A stretch of 64,000 nt of DNA from Neodontobutis hainanensis. Lineage: Eukaryota; Chordata; Actinopteri; Gobiiformes; Odontobutidae. This document shows, piece by piece, positions 47,125 to 59,493 of this stretch. Under the pieces are notes generated by a model, which was given only the letters and a program-made list of their open reading frames with translations, did no database searches and was not told where the DNA came from. Positions within the stretch are counted from its first letter, which is position 1; each line of letters begins with the position of its first letter. Location: positions 1 through 64,000 of the forward strand of contig JALDNG010000548.1 in the NCBI GenBank assembly GCA_024349245.1, in the 5' to 3' direction. The position numbers and the translations under genes are program-made.

Positions 47125-50100
47125 ATGATTTAGAAAGTATCAACTATATTTAATTTTCTTATTTTCTGGAAAAATCCCTAAAACATGCTTTTCTAGCCAG
47201 CATTATACAATATTTACTTCTTAATGAAGCAGATAAACTCATAAAAGACATTTTTGTACAAGGGAAAAAACGAAATTCTCCGAAATGTTGTTAATTAGAT
47301 TAATATTTTCATAATGGTGTGTTTACACAAAAAATCTTCGATTAAACATCTTTTCCAAGCATCATCTTTCAGTCTCACTTATGAATGAACAAAATATAAT
47401 TTATCCAGAATATATCTAAACCCTCAGATGGTCTACCTCCCTTAAAACTTTTTTCATTTGTATAAAAGTGTATATATTAATTCATTTTGGTATGAAAGTA
47501 GGTTCGAAAGAAACACAGAAAATAACAATTTATGAAAAATAACCACTTGCAAATTATATCCCATGTTTTTATCCTCGTTCGAAGTGAACCTTTACAAACT
47601 AGGTGGCTGTTATTTCTTTATTATGTTTAAACACTACTTTTGTCAGCTCAATTGAGAAAATACCGATTAGCCCTAACAAAATACATGCACGTACCTTCAC
47701 CTCAGAATTAGGAAGAGAATTTAAATTTTATGATGACTTTTATACTTAATTGTCCAATTTACAAAGTGGATACTCAAAACATAAAAAATTAATAACAACT
47801 CTAAGGAAGATGAAGTAATCTTTAGAGTTTATTAACGATGAGAGGTTTTTATGGTCTTACAAAAGAATCTTTTGCGTTCCCATCTCATTTTAAATACGCT
47901 AACTCTGTAATAAATGGTCTCTCAAATATCATATTTTTAATTATGTGATTTACTTAACCAAACGAAAGAATTGTTTTTGGCATCTGTGTGCTATCTGTTA
48001 AAAGTATAACACCCACATCTTTCAATGATTTTGACTTTCTCATCTTATTTTTTCGAAAAAATCCTGAGAGATCTAACACAACGTAGAATGAATGATAAAT
48101 ATAATTAATTGAAACGAGCTCAGTATTGGATAGGCTCAACGTTATTCACTTTTTCAACGTCATCATCAAAATATCTAAATTATGTTTTTATAGTTGAATG
48201 CAAGATTATTATTAATTTTGCATTGAGTTTTGAATTATCGAATGATAGGTCAGATTTCTATATTTAATTGTCAGATTTTAACTTAATTCCCTTGACTTTA
48301 ATTGACTAAATAATCTTTAAAATCGGGCGTCATAAAATTTTGTAAAATAGTTTAGGCTTAGAAATTTAAATATTTTATCACATTACGATTTTTATGTCGT
48401 GAAATATTTTGGGGATTCGAAATTGTGAGAGGCTTTAAACATACAAAATATATTACAGTCTTTACTAGATTACAAATGATCGAATATGAAGCATTTAATC
48501 TGATCATGCCCATCTACTCAATGACATATCCAGCATTTACCATCTAAGAACTTTTCGATTTTGTTGTCATGAGATTTTTTACCTTAACTCAATTTCTATT
48601 GAACAAATTTGAAGTTCACGGTCATGATTTACAGATAATAACCTTCAGGTGAGTGTCTTTACAATTCTGTTGATGTTTTGAATCTGTTCTTCGCATGGAT
48701 AAGTGTGAAATTATAGTTTATACTACTTTGTGTAGACAAGTTTTGTTTCTTACCATGATTATATTTTATACTACTTTAAGAAGTTTTGCCTTTTAGATGA
48801 AAAAAATTGAGGAATGTTCCTTAATAACCAAAGTAGAGTAATCGTGAAATTTCGATTAAAATTTTTTTTTATTTTATAAAACGAAATTGATTTCAACAAC
48901 ATTTAATATTGAATATAAAGTTTATTTAGTTTAGAAAATGATATGCTCCAAATAGTTTGATGGAAAAAAGAATATTTGCCTTGGAGAATACTTAAGAATA
49001 TTTACCATTATCTGTCACGTTTATAATTTTTTAGAATTTTAATAATTTCAACAGAAAGGTCATGTGTTTACCCAAAAAAATATTTTTTTATGTTACCGAA
49101 GAAACATTTTAATTCTTAACAACAAGCCAAAAATGTAACAAATTAAATATAATACGCGCATGCATTTATTATTTTAGGAAACTCATACATCAAATATATT
49201 ATATTTGAAAGATAAATCATTTATAATCCCCTGTAATATCAATAAGTTTTTATCTGAGTTTTATTTTAGCTTAAACTATTTTCATTCCACCCATGAAAAA
49301 ACTTACCGTTTGTCTTCAGATATATTCACAACATTTTTGGCGTGAAGTCATGCTTAAGATGGAAAATTCAACATCTTCTCAAAAAATTTAATATTTTTAT
49401 TCATTCGATTTTTATTTAAAGTCGTTATCACCAAAATATCAACATAATAACGTTTAAATGTATTTCACTATGGCATCTCAAATGAAAATTCGTTTCCCCT
49501 CAAAACATAAATGTATTGTTGATGAGTTTTAAATATTTATGATGGTACAATTGACCTAAAAGATTAGATGGCACTTTATTCTCCTCGAACTTTTATGTTT
49601 CAAACATTTAAACAACCTTCATCCTTTTTTCTTTAAATGATTCTTTATTTGTAATTTTATCACCACAAAATTGTTAATTTTTTCCCAACCTCGTGTTGCT
49701 CTGTTGTGAAAATCATATTATGGTTAATTATTCAAAAAATTTTTATGCTTTCACATTTTTCACTGATCTTTACATGAACTATAAGTAAATCGAATTTTGT
49801 AAATTCGTCTTAAACTCCCATTTTTAAAGATTTACCACATCTGTTATAATTAAATGTCAAATATTCTGAAGACTAAAAGCTAATCTGATCTCAGAACACC
49901 TTAAACAGAATTTTGGCAAACATCTCTTATGAGGCAGTATATTCTTTTCTTCGTACTTTTTTAAACAACATCTAGAGTCTGAATTTTTATAAATTATAAC
50001 CTGATAAATTCATCTGAATAATGCGATTTTTGCGTGAGTTAGAATGGAAAATAGACCTCTTATATTTTTCATTCCCTTTACGGAGAAAGTTTACTGAATT

Positions 50101-50920
50101 TTGGAATAACTTTAACAAATGTACTCACAGGCCATAGAATTTGATTAATAAAACTCATTCCTTTGTAATTAATTCACACAACTATTTTATAATTCTTAAA
50201 TTGTCGAAAAGCGTAGTCCCGAATAAACGTTGATTTTAAATTTTTTTTCTTTAATTCAGATCATTCATGATCATTAAAAGTAATTCAAGACAGAGGAAAA
50301 GCAAAAATTAAAAATGTTGCTTCGCGAAAACAAAATCGAAGAAATCACAATTTAGCGCTCTTTTGAAAAGTCTAATGTTGTCAAAATGTTAATTTCTGAA
50401 TTAAAAAAGTACACAATGATGAGGTATGGTGAGATTATTTTTAATATTTGACGATTATTTAAAGTATTATCTTTTGGCTTTTCCTCGCAAAAAGCACGGT
50501 TGATGAATTCATCTAATCCATACTTCGATTCGTTTTTCGTAGAAAAACAAAAGAAGGTGCGACTCTTTCTTTTGTAAAATTATCTTTTTTTCTCAAAAAA
50601 CGCCAACAATTTTGCGAAATAGAATAACTAAATTAAACTATCACAATAATTATCAAGAGATAATTTCATTTTAATGAAGATTTTTATCAAAACCTACAAA
50701 ACAAAAAATTTCTTTATTTATTCTCAATTTAATAAAAAATATGAATCATTGCCACGATACCTTACATAATCATTTTCAGGTTAAAATTTAGATATTTTGA
50801 GTCACTTAGTACCCGTGAAACATGAATTTGCTAAAATCAAGATTCAATTTTGTGAAAAATTTTAATTTTAGCTTAAATAAAATAATTTATTTTAATTACA
50901 TCCTTGCACTAAATCAAAAA
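47125..50920. other. AT-rich intergenic DNA
   Basis: Stop-dense; the 61-codon minus frame at 48139-47954 is not convincing. No repeat, RNA or transposon motif recognised. Confidence 0.5.
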
Positions 50921-50935
50921 TAAAATTTGTTGAAG

Positions 50936-51104
50936 ATAGAAGAAAACTCGTTGAATAGGTATTCCAAGTTGAGTATCTAAAATTCCTGTTTTAATAGGCG
51001 ACAGATACAAACAGATTGTTCCTAAATTTTTGAGAGATGAAGGCGATTTGCCCATCAACGGCGATTCTCAAGATTTAATAGATGCTAGTCGAGAGAAGTT
51101 ATGA
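50936..51104 (+). CDS. two-exon gene fragment, unknown product
   Basis: Two short coding-like exons are joined in phase by a 25-nt GT-AG interval at 50973-50997 (ctaaaa about 14 nt before the AG). Exon one (from ~50936) reads IEENSLNRYSKL. Exon two (50998-51104) reads SDRYKQIVPKFLRDEGDLPI, then NGDSQDLIDASREKL and a TGA. The hydrophilic composition with many D, E, G and R codons is unlike the AT-rich flanks, and the intron matches U1-70K introns in size. No upstream exon could be attached: a TAA lies in frame at 50921 and no donor is visible nearby. Possibly the 3' end of a gene, or a fragment. Family not recognised. Confidence 0.4.
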
Positions 51105-51109
51105 TGTTC

Positions 51110-52910
51110 AAAATAATATTATACCTTGACTGAAAAAATATTTGCAAACAGAGATAAGTTATATTCTAGAATACAAGAAAGCATCAAACCACACCAATGC
51201 TTAAACACTTTTAAAATTCCATGTCAAGCCAAATAAAATAAAAACACGAATTAACATCCATTTATAAGTTATTATCTCAAATAGTCGTAGAACTCTCAAG
51301 AAAGTCACGACGATATTATCACGTTCTTTGACACATTTGAAGTTAAAATAAAAGTTTTCTTGCACTAATATGAATTTTTGTTGAGAAATTATCATAAATT
51401 TTATTTTACCATATATATTATGAAAATTTGATAATTAAATCGATTCAAACGATACAAATTCATAAACCATCAATAACTAAACAGCAACTATTTACAGACT
51501 TAGTATGGAGAGCTGTTAAGGACTGTTAAATATATTTTTCTGCTTCATATGAAACATATGTTTCTATACTTATAAAAGCCTCATAAAGAAAAGCAACATT
51601 TTATTTAATTAATTCTTTATGGCAAGTTAGAGACCTGTTTTTTTTCTCCTAAAACATTGATAATTATCTGTATTTTGAGCCAGAATCTCGCGTTTGAAAA
51701 ATCACAGCTGATTCGAAAGGTTTTATGTTTAAGTAATATTTTTTTATTCATGATTAATATAATGATTTCGATCTTCTTTAAAATTCATGACTGAAATAAA
51801 GTATTTCTTTTAGGGAATATACTTATCATTTACTGTTAGGACCTCCAAAACGATATATAAATCGACAGTTGACAGTTAAAAATATGAAAAATTATAAATC
51901 TCATTTGAAAGTAAAAGAAATGGGAGATAATCTTGAACATTGTTTTATGACTTCAATTGAACTCATAAAATACAAATTCATGATTCACTGCAGAGATAAC
52001 ATTATGAATTTTTGAACAGATGCTGAACCACAACATCTTTGTTTAACAAAAATGATGTCAACTATAAATCTCATGAGTGAAAAAATAACAGACGGAATGG
52101 AAAATAATTATAAAAATGAAATTTATTATTTATTAAATTTTAAGGTACATAAGCGTAAAATCATGTTTGATAGAAGAGTTGAGCTTGTAGTTGTCCAACT
52201 TGAGAGCTAAAATACATCTAATTTTTTATCTATTCATCAAATAGTTTGAATTTCTAATTCAAAAATCTGGTCTACTTATTCTCTACAATTACAAACCAAA
52301 CATATGAACTGATTTTGCTCAACAGGCTTCCTTCAAGAATGTAAAAAATACAAAATCATAAAAACACTCATAAATATAAAGAGATCAGTCTTTGATCAGC
52401 TCTGATATTCTAGGCGTTGTTTAAACTTTTTTGGTTCCCTTATTTCAACAGTGAACGTGAAATAAAAATTTTTAGTGACAGACTCTTTAAAAATTGGATT
52501 TTAGCAAAAGATATTCTATACTAAAACTGAAAAACATAAAGACCAGTTTTCAAAAATAGATTTTCTTAAAATACCAAAACATTGTTTTGGAGTCGATAAA
52601 AGTCAAATTATTTCAATCGCTATTAAATTTATCCTAGAAAAATAAATGAAGAAATACATTTTACCATTCTATAACTAGAGGCGTTGTGAGACGATCGAGT
52701 AAAATTTGTATGAAATTAGCTAACTTAAATATTTCAATTTTAAAATAGTTTTTGAGTTGAGAAAAATGTTTCGAGGAACTGTCACTTTTTGAATTTATTT
52801 TTAAATAATTTTCCGTCATCAAATTTTATTATGAAAGTAGAAAAGTATTCATTTAACTGAGAAAGCATTTTTATAATTTATTGAAATACAACATAATTTT
52901 AAGCCGCATT
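51110..52910. other. AT-rich intergenic DNA
   Basis: No gene supported; the minus frame at 51395-51201 is AT-driven. Confidence 0.5.
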
Positions 52911-52916
52911 ACCTTA

Positions 52917-53063
52917 TTAAGAATATGAAACCACAAAGAATAAAAAAAAATTTCCAAAATAATGAAAATTTGATATTGGAGATACGAGCGTTGGAATGAG
53001 CATAATTAGAGCCAAGACAATTAATCCATTCATCTGCCAAAATGTTTGCAATCTGTGAACCGA
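52917..53063 (-). CDS. short hydrophobic ORF, unknown
   Basis: From the internal ATG: MSVHRLQTFWQMNG, then LIVLALIMLIPTLVSPI (a membrane segment) and a second hydrophobic stretch FGNFFLFFVVSY. The N-terminal part looks like a short cytosolic head with a signal-anchor; the second stretch may be intron-derived because it is T-rich and a donor (cgtatc) lies before it. A first exon of a small membrane protein is possible. Not recognised. Confidence 0.25.
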   Translation of the reverse strand, partial: SVHRLQTFWQMNGLIVLALIMLIPTLVSPISNFHYFGNFFLFFVVSYS

Positions 53064-53119
53064 CATGTCAATTGAAGGCAGAAAGTTTCTGTATTTCAAG
53101 CATTTTTTCAAACTTCACG

Positions 53120-55195
53120 AAGAATTCCCATATATACCAGACGATTAAAACCGTTCATTTTAAATTTACTGAAGCTATTTTTGAATATTTTATAAAAAGG
53201 ATAATAATTAATTATTCATAAATTTCCTGTCTCGTATATTCAAAAGGTAGTTATGTTTCTGTTCATATACAACGAGTTAAAAATTTTAAAAGCAGCACTG
53301 TTACAAGATAAGAAAGATTAAGATGTAAAATAGCAACGTAATAATTAACACTTAAATTCATAGTTATATTTGAATTCTAATATTAAAGCGACCAATGATA
53401 TTAAAGCTTAGCACAACGTCATTTTATCTTAAATTTTTCTCTAATGTGGTGATTAGAAGTTAAAATGCGAACAAGTAATCAATTAGAATACTTTATCTTC
53501 GAAAAGATAAGTTTAAAGCACTCGATCTCTTTTAGGAATTTTTTTAAAATATATCAATATCCTTCGAAGTGACACAAGTTTTTTCACAGTGGAATGTCAT
53601 AGAATGTTTTTGTATGGACGAAATTTCCATTTCTTTTTGATTGAAGGTTAAATTTTTTGGTTAACTTCTTAAATTAATGATAAAGATTGATTTTTTTCCA
53701 CAAAAATACTTTGTGTTAATTTGATTTAAACTATTATCACAAAAATTAAAGTAAAATGTGTCAAAAAAATCTTTGAAAATTTACACCTTGAAAGATTACT
53801 AAAATTGTGAAAACTGAATTGTGTGTACGTTTTCTCGCCAATCTTAAGTTTATTTTTTATCAAAGTTTAACTATTTTTTGTATTTTCACAAATTTCCTGA
53901 GCATATATTGCATCAATTTATGAAAGTATTCGGGTGAGTGACCGCGAAATAACATAAATCCGCACCTGATAAATGAAATACCATCAAATTTATCTTTGAT
54001 AACATAAATAATAATCAAAAAGGAGATTTATTTTAAAAGATCACTGTCAATAATTCACATACATTTAATTGTAAATGAGCAACATCCTACAAAATGTTCC
54101 TCATATGAAGGGTTATTTTTTTGACTCATTTTAAAAATTAAACAAAATTATTTTCATCAGAACTTACAATTTAACGATTTCGATCGATTTAAAGTTGGTA
54201 TGATATCAAAAGGAATTGACAGAAGTGTCGATAAATGTGTTAATCATTTTAAAGATAATTTGATTTTTTTTCATTTTAAAATATAAAATATTTATTTAAT
54301 ATGAATTGAATCAGATTTTTAAATATAAATTATCTTCTCTATTCGTAATCCATCCTTAAAATAATCTTTGTAAACTTTTTCAGATAACTGAGTTAGTTTA
54401 CTTGTTGTATTCATATTAATTAAACATTAAATATATTAAAAATTAATAATAAAGAAATACATTGATTTACTTTTAGTTTAAAGCGCAAACGCAAACAACT
54501 AACAATGAACTGTTCAATTCTTTTAACCATTAAACGAAAATTTTCTCTGTAACATCATTTCGGAAAAGGTGAAGTTAAGAATTAGTCTTTTTCTGATCCA
54601 ACGAAAATAATAAAATTGAATTATTGTTATGATCGTTTCTTGTATACCTTAATAAATAAAAAGAACACGTCTCTAACTTTTACAAAAATAGGAATAAAAC
54701 GGAAAATATTTGTGTGAAAGAATGGATAGATATTTAAAATAGTTGAAAGAGGTAAAACTACATTTAATTGGCATCAGATTTTAATACAAATGAATATTTT
54801 AAATTTCTCAATCCATATCAACGTTTAAAAGAAAGAACGTGAGGAGAAACAACAAATTGAGAGTTATTGTTCATGGTACTATTCTCTTATTAATGTTTAG
54901 CTAATCTCTTTCCATGCGATATTTGTTTACACTGCCTTAATTTTAACAGAATAAAACAACTAATGATCCAGTAAAGGATATGGCAATGTCAAGTTTTTAG
55001 TTTACCATATACATCTTTAAATTTAAAACTGGGATGATGAAATACACAAGGTTGACAACAACAAAAATTCTTGAATTTTTCGAGGTCCTTATAAATTTTA
55101 AATCCAAACTATCACATATACTATAAGCATAAAATCAATTGAATTTACGAAGCATTAAATATTTATAAAGAAAATCTTTTTTTAAATTCGCATGT
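53120..55195. other. AT-rich intergenic DNA
   Basis: Nothing readable. Confidence 0.5.
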
Positions 55196-55200
55196 TTTAA

Positions 55201-55390
55201 AATGCGTGGGACTTCAACGTTGAGACAGTCACTAAGGTGGATAAATACTTATTGTCACCCGAAAGAGTTGAAACGCCTAGTTCGATGTTTAATGTTCAAA
55301 AAGAGATTATTCTCTAATTATTTCCATTCATTTAGTTTTGGTGCCGACCTTAGTTATTTTCCTTTTTATGAATGCTTGATCAAAGTATAA
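55201..55390 (+). CDS. coding-like island, unknown
   Basis: Two overlapping plus frames. 55201-55317 (39 codons) reads NAWDFNVETVTKVDKYLLSP, then ERVETPSSMFN, which looks coding. 55202-55390 (62 codons, ATG) reads MRGTSTLRQSLRWINTYCHP. Only one can be real. gtttaatgttcaaaaag (55286-55302) is a 17-nt GT-AG interval that could follow the first. Product unknown. Confidence 0.25.
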
Positions 55391-55394
55391 TAAA

Positions 55395-57105
55395 TAATTA
55401 AACATGGTGGTGTTGAATTTGAGTTTTCCACAGGGCTCTCAAATGTGTAAGTTAAAATTCTCATCAAGGGAATCAACTAGTTTTCTATGTTAGTGGTATT
55501 ATGTTTATCAGATTCCTGTAATAAGCCTTCACGAGCTATCATTTTGCTTAATAGTTTTTTTGGCATGATAAAATTTTTAAAAATGGTTTTTATGATAAAC
55601 ATATAAAATTCAAATTCCCATTATCATGAATTGAACAATTAAAACCGCATCTTTCATCCAAAAACTAACTTATGTAGGTGTTTATACAGATATTTTTGAT
55701 TGAGTGAAAAATGCAAAAATTTAAAATGCTGAACCATGTTTCATTGATAATCCTGGAATGTTTTTTTAAATACATACTACAATATTCTTAAAAAACCTGC
55801 TTTAACAACAAAAAATACTGTTGTCTTGAACACAAAATTTTATTTCATTTTTATTCAATAAAAGTGAATGAATCCTAATGAACCTTCGAGTTAACATAAA
55901 AGGTCAAACAAAGCTGTGATGAAGACATTCCCTTTAGAAAAACGTCTTTTTCATTGTTTTTGAAGCTGAAAAGATTTTTGAAATTTAATATAAAATGCAA
56001 AATGTGAATTAAAATTTTCCATTTTCTGAGTTATTTGACCGAAAAAACAAGATCAACATAACCTTTGTCAATTCTTTAAGAAATTCATTTTCGTATTTGA
56101 TTTAGCTCTCACGGTTTGATACATTAATTCTAAACGTTACGAAATCCATAAATTTATGAATACTACGTTGTTACAAAAAATTTCTGATAAGTTAGTCATT
56201 TGGCAAATTGTGAGATATTAAAGGCTGTACAAACAATCATCTATCATCAAAAATACACACAGCTATAACTTAATTGAATAAAGTTTCATGTTACATTATT
56301 GATCAAATTTAAAATTTTTGTGAAATCCAATGAAACACTTCGATATTGCTGCACTATCTTGAAACATTAATAGTACCAAACTGTCTAAACATTGGATAAA
56401 ACTATAAAGTAAAGTTTATTTTTAAAACATCCAAAGATAAAAAGACGCCTGAATAAAAACTACCAGCTGTGTGTTTGAACTTTTACCCATACATTCATCT
56501 ACCGGCACGGCGAAGAAAATGAATTTGCACGATTCATTGAAATGTAACATTTTATTGAGTGTTCATCGATGTAAAATCAGCTTGAATCTAATAAAAATTT
56601 TAAACTACTTTTAAATTATTGCGAGATTCACTGCTAAAAATATGTGAACCAAATTTACTTATTGTTCCAAAATTTACCTTTCAGGATATTCAGTGATCAG
56701 CACAGAGATAAATCATGATTTATGGTTTGCTAAAGATAAAGTTTGAAAATTTAATTTTTTCGTTTCATAGAAAAGTTTTTTAATTTGTCTGCTTCAAATA
56801 ATGAAAATGGGTTTTTTGAAAATATTAACAAACATACAATTTTGAGTTATGGCGAAATAAAATTTATTCATATAATGTAACACAGAAAAGTATTATTATA
56901 TCGTTGCGGTTTGATCGAGTAATTCAACATGAATTTAACATTTCTTTTTAACATCTTTATTGAATGTTCCGTATCACACTATATCGGTGTTAAATTACCC
57001 CTAATTTATGTTTCTCTTCAATAGGTTCCAAAACATTTTTAGATTAAAACTCTTGATCATTCTTCATAATAATGGATGATTATTCAAATTTTATTTATTA
57101 AAGAA
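55395..57105. other. AT-rich intergenic DNA
   Basis: Stop-dense. A slightly GC-richer word at 56485-56530 does not extend. Confidence 0.5.
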
Positions 57106-57110
57106 ACAAG

Positions 57111-57430
57111 TTGGCAACAAAAATTGTTTTATCGCTAGTTTTTGGAATAATTTTAGCACATATCAAGAAAACAATTTTTGTCTTGCAAAGAAGAGTCAAA
57201 GTTAACCCGTCATGTGTCAAGCTATGGATTAGTTTTTTTCGTTTTTCCGCGAATCTCTACTCACACTTTTTCGCCGTTCTGGGGTTTAGGGCCGTTCGGT
57301 ACCATCACCGAGATGAAAACATTTAGTGTCGAGTTGTGTGAACCTGACCCACTAAAAATCTTACATTCTCAAAGAGGATTAAGGGAAACTGCAACTCTTC
57401 AGCATTGTCTGACTGGTATCTTGGCATAGG
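57111..57430. other. coding-like island, strand uncertain
   Basis: A clearly less AT-rich island. Plus frames 57111-57326 (71 codons, LQRRVKVNPSCVKLWISFFR) and 57178-57429 (83 codons, TITEMKTFSVELCEPDPLKI), and minus 57529-57323 (NAEELQFPLILFENVRFLVG), are all open. None is recognised and they cannot all be coding. A spliced gene or an old transposon piece are both possible. Confidence 0.3.
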
Positions 57431-57439
57431 ATTTAACGT

Positions 57440-59445
57440 CATTTTTAATTTAGATTTTTGAATCTTTGAAGTCGTCCTCTGATTTTTGATAAACAATACC
57501 TTATGATATTTCTTTTGCAAAATATTCATAATAAGTCATTGATAGAAAACTTAAAATATTAAATTTATATTTATTTATTTATCTCACAGTGCTCTTACCT
57601 TGATGTACCGTCCTCAAAATCCTTGATAGGTGACTTCACAAAGTAGTCCAAACCAAATAAATAAACTTTGTGTTGTTTCTTTATGAAAGTGGAAATATAA
57701 ATTTTCATGAAAATCTTTTTTGAACCGAATTCTCCTATAAAGTGAGGTCACGTATCCTCATTTTAAGTGAATGAATGGTTATTTTAAATAGGATAAACGT
57801 GGTTTTAAATTTAGGAATATTTAATTTTAATATTTTGAGATTAACTTTAAATATTTGCTTGAGTTTAGCTTTTGTTTAAACCTGTATTCATCAAAAGTTA
57901 CTCCTCTTTTAAAGCTGATATTCATATAAAAATGTGAGTTGCTGGTTTAAATGGCTTTCACATTTTAAATTAAATATTATTAATTTACATGAAAAATTGT
58001 CGAAAGGTTTTCATTCTCATTGTTTTTTGGAGATGTTTGAAAATGAATCATCTTTTAGTTGTTTTAACTGACAAAACAAAAAATAAATATTTGGCCACAA
58101 GCAAGATCAGACCGTATAGCTGGTGAACAGAAAAGTATAACGACATACTAAGGTGAGTTACAGCGTATTAGCTGTTTTCGACGTTGCGATGTTCTAAATT
58201 ATGAATTAAAGAGATAAAGATTGGCTTTTAGTTTTCCAAAATCGTTTCAGACTATCAAAAATTTGTTGACAGTATTTTTTATATTATTTATCTTTTCAAC
58301 GAGAGAATATTTAAGCTTACGAATCTGCTTAGGAAGTTGAAAGGAAATAATATCTTTTTGGTAGTATGAAGGAAAGGCAATTCTGAGGTGGCTAATACAC
58401 TGCTAAAAGTTTTTTCAATATTCTCATAAAAAATAAAGTAAAAAACTTAATTTAATCACAATATACCATCTTCCAATGCATTAGTAAAGTTTAATCAATT
58501 AAATGTCTGAATTATTTCGAAGAGATTCAAAGAGATAAAATTTCACAAGGCTGATAAAAAAACTTGTTTAAATTTCACACGAGATTTGATTTACGCGTTT
58601 GTACAGTAGATTAGACGATCATAAAACATTCATTATTTCTTATAAATTTTATGCAATATTAATAAAAAAGGATTCTGTTTTCAAAAAATTTGTCGTGATT
58701 TGATTCATCCAACGAGCTGATAAAATCGGCCATAAAAATTCTAATTTTCGGCATGTGTCGGGAAGTGGTTTTCATTAACTTTCATGAGAAATAACAAAAA
58801 TTCGGGCTTAAACTAATTTTTTCTACAAGTTTTAACTATTTTCAAAGTTAATTTTATTTTAGAATTTTTTCCTACAGAGTTAAAAAGTAGCTTTTTGAAG
58901 TTTATAATTAAGCCAAATTTATTCAGTGTTTACTTCCTAAAAAAACAATTTATGTTATTTTTCAGACACATTGATTTTCATTCAGTGGTTATATTTTAGA
59001 ATGTTAATTTGAATAATTTAGAAAGTAGGCAATTTGAAATTTTCTCGAATGCAAAATTGATACATTTATGTTTACAAATGAATCACTCGAAAGTAAATCG
59101 AAAAAGACTTTTAAAACTATGAAAACACAAAACAAATCACGTTACTTATTAAAAGCTGAAATATATTTTTCATTTTAATGTTTTTATTCACGATACATAC
59201 ATGAAGTAATCAGTATAAAGGCAATTTTTAGACATTAAAAGTAAATATTTTACAGGTTTCGTGTATCTCATTCAAAATTTATGCGTCAGTTTACCGTTTG
59301 AATGTTTATTGAACGAGCATGGATGAACAATAAATCATACGTTCAATTCATTCTATTCATTTCTTTCAACCAGAAAATGAATGGACGCTTAATCACAAGA
59401 AATTTTTTGAATAAAAAATATTCGTTTTGATCAGGTTAATTTTAA
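57440..59445. other. AT-rich region upstream of hexokinase
   Basis: No gene. 58080-58200 is a little less AT-rich without a usable frame. The final 50 bases hold the hexokinase promoter signal. Confidence 0.5.
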
Positions 59446-59450
59446 GATCT

Positions 59451-59460
59451 GGTATAAAAG
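59451..59460 (+). promoter_or_regulatory. TATA box of the hexokinase gene
   Basis: ggtataaaag ends 33 nt before the ATG at 59494. With the usual ~30-nt distance from TATA to transcription start, the 5' UTR would be only about 5-15 nt. Confidence 0.6.
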
Positions 59461-59493
59461 CAATCTTTAAACTGCAGTTATTGTAAAAATTAA

